Below, piece by piece: positions 18,530-26,825 of a DNA stretch of 60,896 nucleotides. The translations under genes and the position numbers were made by a program. The stretch spans positions 1 to 60,896 of the forward strand of contig NZ_RSAJ01000001.1 in NCBI RefSeq assembly GCF_003933965.1, given 5' to 3'. Under the pieces are notes generated by a model that was given only the letters and a program-made list of their open reading frames with translations, made no database searches and was not told the DNA's origin. The DNA is from Streptomyces sp. RP5T. GTDB lineage: Bacteria; Actinomycetota; Actinomycetes; Streptomycetales; Streptomycetaceae. Each line of letters begins with the position of its first letter. Within the stretch, counting starts at the first letter, position 1.

Positions 18530-19666
18530 GTGGCTACGCAGACCTTGGGCGGCAGGTACAGGCTCATCGAAGTGCTGGGCAGGGGCGCGATGGGCACCGT
18601 GTGGAAAGCGCATGATGAAAACCTCGACCGCGCCGTGGCTATCAAGACAATCACGAGTCTCGCTGAGGCGCCTGAAGCTTCTGCTCGTCTGCGTCGTGAG
18701 GCCCGATCCGCTGCGGGTTTGACCAATCAGCACATCGCCGCCGTGTATGACTACGGACGTGACACAGACGTGGACACGGACTACGTGGTCATGGAAATGA
18801 TTGCTGGCTCGAACCTGCGCCAAGTCGTAAGCGAGAACGGATCACAGCCGCCGGAGACGGTTGCACGGTGGGGCGTCCAGATCTGCCAGGCGCTCGCTGA
18901 GGCCCACAGTAAAGGGGTTTACCACCGGGATCTCAAGCCTCATAACGTCATGCTCACGCCTGACGGCAACGTAAAGCTTGTTGACTTCGGTATTGCCGCG
19001 TACGCGGAGGCCGATGACTATACGCGTATTACCCTTTCGGGGGCGATGGTTGGAACTCCGGCATATATCTCGCCGGAACAAGCACAGGGCCAACGCATCG
19101 ATCACCGTTCCGACCTCTACTCACTTGGCTGTGCGCTCTACGAACTGCTCACGGGGCGGGCTCCCTTCACAGGCCCACCGATGGCGGTTCTTCTCTCGCA
19201 TGTGAAGACTGAGCCGATGCCTCCAAGTACACATCGGCCTGAGCTGAGTCTGGCGTGGGATGCCCTTGTTCTCGACCTTCTTGCCAAGACCCCTGAGGAG
19301 CGGCCTGCTAGCGCTACGAGTGTTAGTGTGCGTTTGAGGGCTTTGACGGTGTCTCAGTTTGCAATGGAGCCACCCACGGTGAACTCACTGCCTACCCGGC
19401 TCCTTGAAGTCCAACCCGTGAAACTGGATGCACCTCGGGAATCGATGAGTGCTCCGGACGGGCACGTGAAGGGGGTCGTGAAGTGGTTCAACTCTGAGAA
19501 AGGGTATGGCTTCCTCACGACGGATGGTGGTCCTGACGTGTTTGTTCACTACTCTGAGATCGACGTTGCGGGCTACCGCGACTTGGAGGAAGGGCAACAG
19601 GTAACCTTCCGCATCGAATCAGGCCCCAAAGGGCCCATGGCCGCGAGTGTTAGGCCGCTCGACTGA
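18530..19666 (+). CDS. Ser/Thr protein kinase fused to a cold-shock domain
   Basis: A 378-residue protein with two complete domains. Residues ~8-272 are a Hanks-type Ser/Thr kinase: Gly-rich loop GRGAMGTV (17-24), catalytic Lys39, HRDLKPHN (Asp134, Asn139), DFG (Asp152) and GTPAYISPE for the activation/APE segment. All catalytic residues are present. Residues ~312-378 are a full CspA-type cold-shock domain with VVKWFNSEKGYGF (RNP1) and DVFVHYS (RNP2), close to actinobacterial CspA. The linker is about 40 residues. There is no transmembrane helix or PASTA/sensor domain, so it is probably cytosolic and can probably bind single-stranded nucleic acid. The start is GTG at 18530 with GGGAGG upstream. 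Codon bias is weak compared with the host. The arrangement suggests RNA/DNA binding coupled to phosphorylation; that is inference. Confidence 0.9.
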   Translation: MATQTLGGRYRLIEVLGRGAMGTVWKAHDENLDRAVAIKTITSLAEAPEASARLRREARSAAGLTNQHIAAVYDYGRDTDVDTDYVVMEMIAGSNLRQVVSENGSQPPETVARWGVQICQALAEAHSKGVYHRDLKPHNVMLTPDGNVKLVDFGIAAYAEADDYTRITLSGAMVGTPAYISPEQAQGQRIDHRSDLYSLGCALYELLTGRAPFTGPPMAVLLSHVKTEPMPPSTHRPELSLAWDALVLDLLAKTPEERPASATSVSVRLRALTVSQFAMEPPTVNSLPTRLLEVQPVKLDAPRESMSAPDGHVKGVVKWFNSEKGYGFLTTDGGPDVFVHYSEIDVAGYRDLEEGQQVTFRIESGPKGPMAASVRPLD

Positions 19667-19669
19667 CTG

Positions 19670-19704
19670 AGCTGGCACGGCCCTAAGCGGAAGCCGCGCC
19701 AGCT
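19670..19704. terminator. Bidirectional terminator between kinase and integrase
   Basis: An 11-bp stem with one mismatch (AGCTGGCACGG against CCGCGCCAGCT) fills the 45-bp gap between the convergent kinase and integrase genes. It could terminate both transcripts. Confidence 0.65.
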
Positions 19705-19711
19705 GATCGTT

Positions 19712-21361
19712 CTACAAGGCTTCCGCGAAGTCGTCCTCTCGGATCACGAGCCGTTCGCGTACGTCCTTTGGAATCAGGAGGCGGAGGTGCACCTTCGGGG
19801 CTCGCACCTTCGGCACCTTCGTGCGGGTGACCTCGCACCGAATGCCGACTCGGTACAGGTCTGCGGTCATGGCTTCCATGCCGCCTTCCTGCCAGTGCTC
19901 GCGGAAGGTCTTACCGCCGTGGACGTTGACCCATCGGTCCTTCGCTGTCTCGGGGTCGATGGCCTCCAACTCGCCGATGAGCTTGTCCAGCGTCGTCTCT
20001 GCCTGCTCCTTCGTGAACCGGGTCTTTGTATATCGGCCTCCGGGTTCAAGCTCCTTCATGTAGAGGGCGATGGACTCTTGAAGGCGCTTGATCTCGCGTC
20101 GGACCTCGGCGCCCTCGGCGTACTGGCGGACCTGGACCGGGAAGTCACCCAGGACTTTGAGCGCGTCTTCCACAAGGCGTTCGTAGACCTGCTGGGGGTT
20201 GGGTGCGCCGAGTCCGCCACTCTTGCAGTTGCGGCACCTCAGGTAGTGGTAGGTACCGAACTCGTTGTTCGTGATGTGCACGGTCATGTTTGTCTTGCAG
20301 TCGGCGCACAAGAGGACGCCGAGGAACTGAGTCGTTCCGCCGACACGGCGTGGAGGTTGGTTCTTCTTGCGTTTGTCGAGAGCGGCACCGAGAGTCTCGA
20401 ATTCCTCGTCGGTGAAGATCGGGGGCGCAACCTTGATCGGCCTGCCATCCTTACCGAGGATCGGCTTCGAACGCCGTTGCCCTCCTTGACCGAGGATCGG
20501 CTTCGAACGCCGTTGCCCTCCTTGTTTGTCCTCCTCTACCCGGTATCCAAGAAGCGCAGGGTTCCGGAGCCGGCGGTGAAGCGTTGCCACAGTGAGCCCC
20601 TGGCTCATGAGGCCGGACCGCTTCAGGCAGCGCACCATGAACCGGGCGGAGCGCCCTCGAAGGGCCATGCGCCGAGCCCAGTGCAGTGCTTTGTGCGCTT
20701 CGGGGTCGATGACGAGAACGAGCTTCCCCGAGTCGTCCTAGTCGGTCACGTAGCCGTATGTCGGCTTGCCGATGATCCAGTCTTCCTGAGACTTCGCGTA
20801 GTCCCACAGGCTCGTGACCCGGGTGGAGGTGTTGGCCGCTTCGATCTCGGCAATGCCGCCGATGATCGTGACCATGATCTTCCCGGCCGTCGTCGTGAGA
20901 TCAAGGCTGTCGTTCTTCGAGACGAGGTTCTTCCCGCGCCTCAGACTCCACTCGATCATCGTCGAGAGGTCGGAGAGACGACGCACGAAGCGGTCGAGCT
21001 TCCAAAACAGGATCTCGTCGAACTCGGGGGAGCGGTTGTTCAGCCAGTCCCCAAGTTCCTTCCTCTTCCATGGCGGCACCTTGGTGGCCGACACGTTCAG
21101 GTCTGAGGCGACGCCGACTACTCGGCAGCCCCGCTCCCTGGCAAGGATGCGGAGGTCAAGTTCCTGGCGTACCGGCGATGTCGTGTCATCCGTCAACACG
21201 GACAAGCGGACGGACAGGAGGGCCCGAGGTGCGTCCTCGGGTAACAGGGACTCGGCCCGCTTCAGCTCCTCTAACAGAGCTAGATCGGCCTCGGTCCACT
21301 CGGCTTCCACGTTGTACGTCGCTCGCTCTGCCGCGAGCCGTCGTTGTCCTCGTTTCCCCAT
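19712..21361 (-). pseudogene. Large serine integrase interrupted by an in-frame TAG
   Basis: Read through, this is a ~549-codon large serine recombinase. The N-terminal resolvase domain has RLSVLTDDTTSPVRQ with the nucleophile Ser, followed by a recombinase domain (GKPTYGYV near the stop). The C-terminal part has a zinc ribbon with two Cys pairs (LLCADCK and RCRNCKSG) and a coiled-coil stretch. An amber codon at 20740-20738 follows GYVTD, and the same frame continues with DDSGKLVLVIDPEAHKAL, so a single base change splits the protein after its catalytic domain. Two TTA codons lie in frame near the start (21274-21272 and 21244-21242). The start is uncertain: ATG at 21361 (MGKRGQRR) seems likelier than ATG 21421, which lies within the att site. 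It would insert and excise the element if active. Confidence 0.85.
20453..20524. repeat. 36-bp tandem duplication in the integrase gene
   Basis: Two exact copies (20453-20488 and 20489-20524) encode a duplicated 12-residue segment, GGQRRSKPILG plus one residue, in the recombinase domain. The duplication keeps the frame. Confidence 0.9.
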
Positions 21362-21405
21362 GCTGACCAGCGTAGAGCTGGTTTTGAAAGTTGTTCCATA
21401 CGTTC

Positions 21406-21417
21406 GCATATGGACAC
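21406..21417 (+). other. Right attachment site (attR) candidate
   Basis: The 12-mer gcatatggacac pairs with attL at 15476-15487. The element side (21380-21410) is comparatively A/T rich and adjoins the integrase start. The chromosome side continues into sequence resembling the end of the radical SAM gene. Joining the two element ends places GTTG at 21390 and CAAC at 15503-15506 about 22-23 bases either side of the shared GA, a modest dyad expected of a serine-integrase attP. Confidence 0.6.
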
Positions 21418-21508
21418 CCATATCCAGAACCGACCGGGAAGAAGTTGCTCCCGCTGACGGTCAAGAACGCGGGTCCGGCGCCGGCCGCGAGCGGTCACTC
21501 TCACTGAG
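21415..21508 (+). pseudogene. Displaced native 3' end of the radical SAM gene
   Basis: From about 21431 the sequence reads PTGKKLLPLTVKNAGPAP, then AASGHSH and a stop. This parallels GKKLLPLTVKKDAPTSGHTH at the end of the intact gene 5.9 kb upstream. It is the chromosomal tail stranded by integration. If the crossover is at the att 12-mer, rejoining would put this tail out of frame (a TGA appears at 21455-21457), so the remnant has probably drifted since it became non-coding. Confidence 0.7.
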
Positions 21509-21811
21509 GTGAGGGGGGCGATCGTTCGGGTGGTTGTGGTGGTTGGCGGGGGGCGAGCGAGGGTGCGGATCTGAGGCTCGTCAGCCGCGCACAGGGGCAG
21601 TACCGGCAGGCAGGGGCAAGGCGATGCATGGAGGAACGGGACGCCCAGGTTGCCGTCCTGCAAGGGCTGCTGGCCGCGGGTCGCCAGGCGACGGCCCCGT
21701 CGAGTGACGACTTGGGGCGTCGGCGGGCGGGCGTGAATGCCTCGTCCGCCTGCGGCCGTGCCGGTGAAGCGCCCGGCCCGGCGTCATGCTCAGTACGTGG
21801 GCACGTGGCCG
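21509..21811. other. Gene-free region right of the element
   Basis: A 303-bp stretch in which short frames exist on both strands but none has protein-like composition or a credible ribosome-binding site. I see no hairpin or repeat of note. Confidence 0.4.
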
Positions 21812-22948
21812 TCAGGTCGTCCGGCGTGATGTTCTGGCGGTGCGTTTGGCGAGCAGGCCGGCCGCCAGCATGACGAGCAGGCCGATTCCCACACCGCACA
21901 GGGTCCACAGGACCCGGTAGCCCTCGGCCGTGTAGTCGGAGGGTTGGGGCAGGTCCACCAGGATGAGCGCGCCCGCGGCGATGGTCGCGGTGTAGAGCGC
22001 GTAGTTCCAGAAGCGGATTCCCGCCCCGTGCATGAGCAGGATGAGCGCCACCACTTCGAGGCCGCGTTCGACTGCGAGCAGTCTGAGTCCGGTTTCGTTC
22101 ACGGGCACCAGCAGCAGCAGTGAGGCGGCACAGGCGCCGATCAACGCCCCGACGAGCCGTTGTGCGCTGACGAGCGTGGCCTGTTCCAGGTTCGGCTTCA
22201 TCGCGATCATGGCCGCGATCGAGATCCAGCTGCCGTGCGCCAGGTCCAGTCCGTATGCGAGCGCCACGGTGCCGGCGATGGCCAGGGCGCGGATCACCGC
22301 GAAGACGATCAGCGGGGAGGTCGGCTTCCGTCGCGAAGTGTCGCCGGGAAGCTCAGGGAAGAGCTTGGGCGAGTCGGTGCGTCCGCGGATCAGCCACCAG
22401 AGGAACGTCAGCAGGATCCACAGTGCGGACCCGCCGGTCCAGGCCAGTACCTGGGCCCAGGTGTGGCTGGTGATGTGGCTCGTCTTGTGAAGGCCGACCC
22501 CCAGCGCGACGGCGATGATGAACCAGATGTTGAGGAGGAGGGCGTTGACGAACCTGCGGGCCCCGAACACGGCGGCCAGCCCGGCCGCCAGGGTGACCAG
22601 GAACGCGGCGAGCACAAGCCAGCCCCAGGCGGCCGCCCCGACGCCGAAGGCCAGCGCGGTCATCCCGGCACCGATCAGCGCGAAGAGCGAGGCGTCGAAG
22701 GCGCGGTGTCCGTAGCCGCCGCCCGGATCGGCCAGTGCCGTGAACAAGAGCCCGAAGAGCGCGCTGAGCAGGTACTGCTCATGGCCGATCGCCCAGAAGA
22801 CGAACAGCACCACGACCATGGCGTCCAGGAACAGCACCGCTCGCGGCCAGTTGAGCCCGGAGGGGTTGCGCGCGAACACTTTCGACAGCCGGCCTGCGGC
22901 CTTCCCCTCGTTCGCGGGCTGTGCCGCTCGGTCGCTGTCGTCGGCCAC
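21812..22948 (-). CDS. FUSC-family membrane protein
   Basis: A 378-residue integral membrane protein with about ten hydrophobic segments in two blocks separated by a cytoplasmic linker (RGRTDSPKLFPELPGDTSRR). The second block opens with PLIVFAVIRALAIAGTVALA and contains MKPNLEQATLVSAQRLVGAL, matching the fusaric-acid-resistance (FUSC) family. Members are thought to export aromatic or other small compounds; the substrate here is unknown. I chose the GTG at 22948 because GAGGGAG lies 7 bases upstream; ATG at 23014 in the same frame is the alternative (400 residues). It faces the left and has no operon partner. Confidence 0.75.
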   Translation of the reverse strand: MADDSDRAAQPANEGKAAGRLSKVFARNPSGLNWPRAVLFLDAMVVVLFVFWAIGHEQYLLSALFGLLFTALADPGGGYGHRAFDASLFALIGAGMTALAFGVGAAAWGWLVLAAFLVTLAAGLAAVFGARRFVNALLLNIWFIIAVALGVGLHKTSHITSHTWAQVLAWTGGSALWILLTFLWWLIRGRTDSPKLFPELPGDTSRRKPTSPLIVFAVIRALAIAGTVALAYGLDLAHGSWISIAAMIAMKPNLEQATLVSAQRLVGALIGACAASLLLLVPVNETGLRLLAVERGLEVVALILLMHGAGIRFWNYALYTATIAAGALILVDLPQPSDYTAEGYRVLWTLCGVGIGLLVMLAAGLLAKRTARTSRRTT

Positions 22949-23250
22949 GACCGCTCTCCCTCGCTCATGCGCCGAATGTGCCGCTTCCGCGATGAATTCT
23001 CCTGTCCGTGTCATCGGTGTGCCGCTGTTACTGGTGCCTGCGAGTGAACTGAGGCTTGAGGCGTCTGCGGCGGCACGCGATGCGTCAGGGTTGCATGAGC
23101 CGACGTGTGAACCGGGTTTCCGTCCGCATGCGCCTCGACTGCTCACCCCGGGCCGCCCGTGGTGCGGCCCCCGCGCCGCTCTGGTCGGGAAACCCAGGGC
23201 AGAGCGTGTTGCGGTCGCTCATGCCACGCGTCGACGAAGCGGCCCGGCCG
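22949..23250. other. Gene-free region between FUSC gene and regulator fragment
   Basis: About 300 bp with no gene I can support. It includes the FUSC leader and ends at the stop of the truncated regulator fragment. Confidence 0.35.
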
Positions 23251-23568
23251 CTATCCCGCCACGGGGTACATCGTTCCGCGCCGCCCCTCCGGTGACGCCA
23301 GCCACTCCAGCTTGCCCGCGGTGTCCGCCTCGTTCAGCGGCGTGTGCAGCACGATCGACAGGTCGGGCCGCGCCGGCAGCCTCATCACGCTGGACTCGAA
23401 GCACAGCAGCCCGAGTACCGGGTGATTCATCTCCTTGCGGATCTGCCCGGCCTCCTCGATGTCCCGTCGCGCCCACAGCTCGGCGAACTCCGCGCTCGCC
23501 GCCTTCAGCTCGGCCGCCACCGCTTGGAATCCCTCGTCGTCCGGGCTGGCCAGGCAGGCGGCGCGGAA
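23251..23568 (-). pseudogene. C-terminal fragment of an MmyB-like XRE regulator
   Basis: The frame reads FRAACLASPDDEGFQAVAAE, then FAELWARRDI and HPVLGLLCFESSVMRLPARP, ending KLEWLASPEG. This is the ligand-binding C-terminus typical of Streptomyces helix-turn-helix regulators with an MmyB-like domain. The N-terminal HTH half is missing: similarity stops at about 23568, where unrelated sequence of opposite polarity begins. It is a truncated, presumably non-functional gene. Confidence 0.75.
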
Positions 23569-24063
23569 CTGTGGACGTCGCCCCCAGGGCCGCCGCAGAA
23601 GAAGCGGCGAGGACGGGGCTGTCTTTGGGGGTGCGCCGGAACTCTGGCCACGGTGGTCGTGATCGTCGTCGTTGTGCTGGCGGTGGCGTCAGGCGGCAAG
23701 GACGAGAGCACCGCCCCTGCGCCCAGTGCGACCCCGGCAGCGAGGACGAAGCAGGGGCAGAAACGGGAACCCGCGAGGGAGCGGGCCGACCTCGTCAGCT
23801 TCGAGTTGGATGACCGTTCGCAAGCCGGTATCAGCGACATCTGGCTCGTCTGGACGATCAGGAACAGCAGCAGCGAGAAGTCCGACTACGCCTGGGACTG
23901 GGAGGCGGTCGACGCCGACGGCACGCGTGTGGACAGCGGTTCGCAGTTGGAGACCAACGTGCAACCCGGCCAGACGGCGAGAGGCGATTACTTCACGACG
24001 CTCAACACCGTGAAGGGCATCAAGCTCAACGTCACCAGCTTCGACCGGACTGCCAGCTACTGA
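23569..24063 (+). CDS. Membrane-anchored secreted protein lacking its start (FxLYD/DUF4352-like)
   Basis: Coding sequence resembles a common Streptomyces family. It has a short Pro/Lys/Arg cytoplasmic start (TSPPGPPQKKRRGRG), one transmembrane helix (TLATVVVIVVVVLAVASGG), a Ser/Ala/Pro linker and an extracellular beta-sandwich of about 95 residues (LVWTIRNSSSEKSDYAWDWE, NVQPGQTARGDYF). The expected ATG-Thr-Ser start is replaced by CTG-TGG-Thr-Ser exactly where the truncated regulator begins. The native start has therefore been lost; expression would need a poor start such as TTG at 23524 inside the fused sequence. Extracellular function unknown. Confidence 0.5.
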   Translation: MWTSPPGPPQKKRRGRGCLWGCAGTLATVVVIVVVVLAVASGGKDESTAPAPSATPAARTKQGQKREPARERADLVSFELDDRSQAGISDIWLVWTIRNSSSEKSDYAWDWEAVDADGTRVDSGSQLETNVQPGQTARGDYFTTLNTVKGIKLNVTSFDRTASY

Positions 24064-24395
24064 ACCGACGGGACATGCCGCGGCACTGTGGCCTCGATGG
24101 TCAGGGTGTCGTGGGCTGTGTCCGTGTCGTCCCGCAGGGTTATCAGGACGGTGTGGCGGTCGCGGGCGTGGGCGAGGCGGCCGGTGACCGTCACCTTGTG
24201 GCCGCGCACCTCGATCCGCAGGTCGGCCCCGGGCGAGGGCGTCGCGCTCACCTGGTGGCGTGGTCCCGCGGGCCATACCGTCACGGACGCCGAGAACTCC
24301 TCTCCCGCCGGGACGGCGATGTGAGCCGGAGTGAGGATCATGAAGTCCTCCGGGTGCCGTGACCCGGTGCCTGTGCGTGCCTGGTTGCCGGTCAT
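24057..24395 (-). CDS. Small Ig-like/beta-sandwich protein
   Basis: A 112-residue protein from ATG at 24395 (MTGNQARTGTGSRH). After about 20 flexible residues there are two similar beta-rich halves: FSASVTVWPAGPRHQVSATP and the later VTVTGRLAHARDRHTVLITL with DTLTIEATV. This suggests an Ig-like fold. No signal peptide or membrane helix is evident. It overlaps the end of the convergent gene to its left by 7 bases and may be cotranscribed with the amidotransferase upstream of it. I do not recognise a characterised family. Confidence 0.5.
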   Translation of the reverse strand: MTGNQARTGTGSRHPEDFMILTPAHIAVPAGEEFSASVTVWPAGPRHQVSATPSPGADLRIEVRGHKVTVTGRLAHARDRHTVLITLRDDTDTAHDTLTIEATVPRHVPSVQ

Positions 24396-24475
24396 GCCGT
24401 CAGCGTGCGCCGGCACCGCGGGGCGCAGAAGGTGATGACCGGCCCCTGCCATGGGGCCACTCGGCACCCGGTCGT

Positions 24476-25309
24476 TCAGACGGGCTCGGGGTGGAACGGG
24501 TGGAGCACGTCCTGGCCCGGCTGGACTATGCCGTAGCTGCTCTCGGGTACTTCGTTCCAGGCGCCGGGCAGGTCGCCCAGGGGCTCGGAGACGACCAGGC
24601 GGGTCTCGTCGCCGACCTCGCGGAGGAACGCGGTGTCCGGGTGCAGCGCGCGCAGGGATTCCACGCGGGTGCTGTAGAACAGGGACCGCGACGAGCCCTC
24701 GCTGGAGTAGCGGAAACCCCACAGCCGCTCACCGTCCGAGAGCGAGACGGTCATCTGCAGCGGGTGGACGACGCCGTGTCGGCGTCCGGTCTCCTCGACC
24801 AGGCCGGCCATACGGGCCACGGCTCCCGGTGGGTCCTCGGTGAGACCGAAGGTCAGGGACAGGTAGAACATCAGCTCGGAGTCGGTGGAGCCCTCCATCT
24901 CGGGATAGAGGGCCGGGTCGACGGCCAGGGCCAGGTCACGTCTGAGCAGATGGAAGTCGTTGATCATGCCGTTGTGCATCCACAGCCAGCGGTCCCTGCG
25001 GAAGGGGTGGCAGTTGGTCTGCTGTACGGCCGTGCCGGTCGTCGCCCTGATGTGGGCGAAGAACAGACCCGAACGGACGTGGTGAGCGACTTCCTGGAGG
25101 TTCCGGTTGTTCCAGGCGGGCCCCACGTCCCGCAGGACCGCCGGTGTGGTGATCTCCGGTGCGTACCAGCCGATGCCGAAGCCGTCACCGTTGGTGGTCT
25201 CCACTCCCAGGCGGGAGTGCAGGCTCTGGTCGATGAGATTGTGTCGGGGCTCGAACAGGATGCGGCTGAGCAGGACAGGCGTGCCTGAATAGGCGATCCA
25301 ACGGCACAT
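24476..25309 (-). CDS. Class II glutamine amidotransferase
   Basis: A 277-residue stand-alone Ntn-type glutamine amidotransferase domain of the YafJ/DUG3-like type. I placed the start at ATG 25309 because the second residue is then Cys (MCRWIAYSG), the catalytic nucleophile of this family. An in-frame GTG 12 bases upstream would bury it. Other signatures are TTNGDGFGIGWY, HIRATTGTAVQQTNCHPF and MHNGMINDF. The acceptor substrate is unknown; relatives act in glutathione or ergothioneine metabolism. Confidence 0.88.
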   Translation of the reverse strand: MCRWIAYSGTPVLLSRILFEPRHNLIDQSLHSRLGVETTNGDGFGIGWYAPEITTPAVLRDVGPAWNNRNLQEVAHHVRSGLFFAHIRATTGTAVQQTNCHPFRRDRWLWMHNGMINDFHLLRRDLALAVDPALYPEMEGSTDSELMFYLSLTFGLTEDPPGAVARMAGLVEETGRRHGVVHPLQMTVSLSDGERLWGFRYSSEGSSRSLFYSTRVESLRALHPDTAFLREVGDETRLVVSEPLGDLPGAWNEVPESSYGIVQPGQDVLHPFHPEPV

Positions 25310-25421
25310 GCGCGCACTCACCTTCCTCGGGCGAAGGGCGGCGACACTCCCGTAACCAGTATGGACGTCCCGGGCGGGGGCGGCAGGGCGTGGAGCCCGC
25401 GGCGCCCCGCCCGGGGCCCGC

Positions 25422-26120
25422 TCAGCGTGCGCCGGCGGCGTCCGGGCCGTACAGCGCGGCGATGTCCTTGGACTTGGCCCAGCGGCTGTAGGTGGGGGAC
25501 TGGGGCCAGCCCTCGGGGGAGTCCTGCCACTGCTCCTGGCGGCCGTAGGGGAGGAGGTCGATCAGGCCGAAGGTGTGGCCGAGCTGCTCGGTGCCGCGGC
25601 CGTCGGTGTGCCAGGTGCGGTGGACGGTGTCGCCGTCGCGCAGGAAGACGTTGACCGCGTATCCGCCGCCGGGCGGGGCGCCGACGTCGGTCCCGAAGGG
25701 GCTGTTCGCGGTCGAGTACCACGTCATCGTGTTGCCGACCCGCTCCCGGTAGGCGAGGGCCTCCTCGATCGGGCCCTGGGTGACGACGACGAACCGGGCG
25801 TCGTAGTTGTCCAGGAACTCCAGTCGGGCGTACTGCGAGGTGAAGGCGGTGCAGCCCGGACACTGCCACTCCTGGCCGGTGGACCACATGTGGTTGTAGA
25901 CGATCAATTGCCGCTTGCCCTCGAAGACGTCCACCAGCCGTACGGGGCCGTCCGCGCCCTCCAGGGTGTAGTCGGGCATCTCGACCATCGGCAGGCGGCG
26001 GCGCTCGGCGGCGATGGCGTCGAGTTCCCGGGTGGCGGCCTTCTCCCGGGCCCGCAGTTCCTGGAGCCGGTGCTCCCACGTCGCGGCGTCGACGACGGGC
26101 GGCAGTGCGTGTGCGGTCAT
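25422..26120 (-). CDS. DUF899 (thioredoxin-like) family protein
   Basis: A 232-residue protein of the DUF899 family. Key segments are IVYNHMWSTGQEWQCPGCTA, with a CxxC pair in a thioredoxin-like fold, FVVVTQGPIEEALAYRER and the C-terminal DLLPYGRQEQWQDSPEGWPQ. The start ATG at 26120 (MTAHALPPVVD) has GAGGGAA upstream; a longer frame to 26210 lacks similarity. Function is unproven, probably redox. It is followed at the right by the TerD gene on the same strand, 120 bp away. Confidence 0.85.
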   Translation of the reverse strand: MTAHALPPVVDAATWEHRLQELRAREKAATRELDAIAAERRRLPMVEMPDYTLEGADGPVRLVDVFEGKRQLIVYNHMWSTGQEWQCPGCTAFTSQYARLEFLDNYDARFVVVTQGPIEEALAYRERVGNTMTWYSTANSPFGTDVGAPPGGGYAVNVFLRDGDTVHRTWHTDGRGTEQLGHTFGLIDLLPYGRQEQWQDSPEGWPQSPTYSRWAKSKDIAALYGPDAAGAR

Positions 26121-26240
26121 GGGTTCCCTCACGGAGTGCGTGCGCGGTTCTTTCCTGTGCGGAGGCAGACCCCGTGGGGCTTCGGAACTCATCGGCCGGG
26201 AGCGGGGCACGCTTGCGCCGAGCCCCGCTCCCGGTAGCCG

Positions 26241-26825
26241 CTACTTGCTCGCGGCGAAGCGCATCAGGGCCAGTTCGTCGCCCTGCTTGATCTTGCCGGT
26301 GGCGTTGATGACCTCGAGCTTCCAGGTGGTGCCGACCCGGACCGCCTTGGCGACCGCGCAGCCGTTGTCCGTGGTGAGCATGCTCGGCCAGATGTCGGCG
26401 ACCTGCTGGGAGCTGCCGCCGGTGGCGTCGTAGACCTTGAAGCTGATGTTGCGGGCCTTCTGGAAGGAACTGCCCTTCTTGTAGGCGGCGGCGACGAAGA
26501 CGATCGACGTGATGTGCGGCGGGATCTTCGCGAACTCGACCGTGACCGTCTCGTCGTCGCCGTCCCCGTGGCCGGTCTGGTTGTCGCCGCTGTGCAGCAG
26601 GGAGCCGTTGCCGATGGGGTCGAGCGAGTCCAGGCCCGCCAGGCGTACCGGGTCGCCGTCGTGCATGGCGATGGCGATCAGGTCGAGGTCCGTGCCGGTC
26701 TTGCGGCGGAGCTTGCCGATCACTCCCCCGCTGGCGCCCGCGGTGGGGTCCCAGGAGACCCCTATGGACAGATGGGTCACACCGTCCAGGTCGGCGGGAC
26801 CGTCTTCCTTCGTCAGCGTAATCAT
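26241..26825 (-). CDS. TerD-family stress protein
   Basis: A 194-residue single TerD domain. MITLTKEDGPADLDGVTHLS, TDLDLIAIAMHDGDPVRL and GDDETVTVEFAKIPPHI show the calcium-binding beta-sandwich of the tellurium-resistance/stress family, which is strongly expanded in Streptomyces. I chose ATG 26825 because family members begin at that point. It is transcribed divergently from the repeat-containing membrane protein gene. Confidence 0.88.
   Translation of the reverse strand: MITLTKEDGPADLDGVTHLSIGVSWDPTAGASGGVIGKLRRKTGTDLDLIAIAMHDGDPVRLAGLDSLDPIGNGSLLHSGDNQTGHGDGDDETVTVEFAKIPPHITSIVFVAAAYKKGSSFQKARNISFKVYDATGGSSQQVADIWPSMLTTDNGCAVAKAVRVGTTWKLEVINATGKIKQGDELALMRFAASK

Noticed and set aside
21628..21873. 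81-codon frame right of the element
   Set aside because: No ribosome-binding site, shadow-like composition, and overlap with the FUSC gene end.
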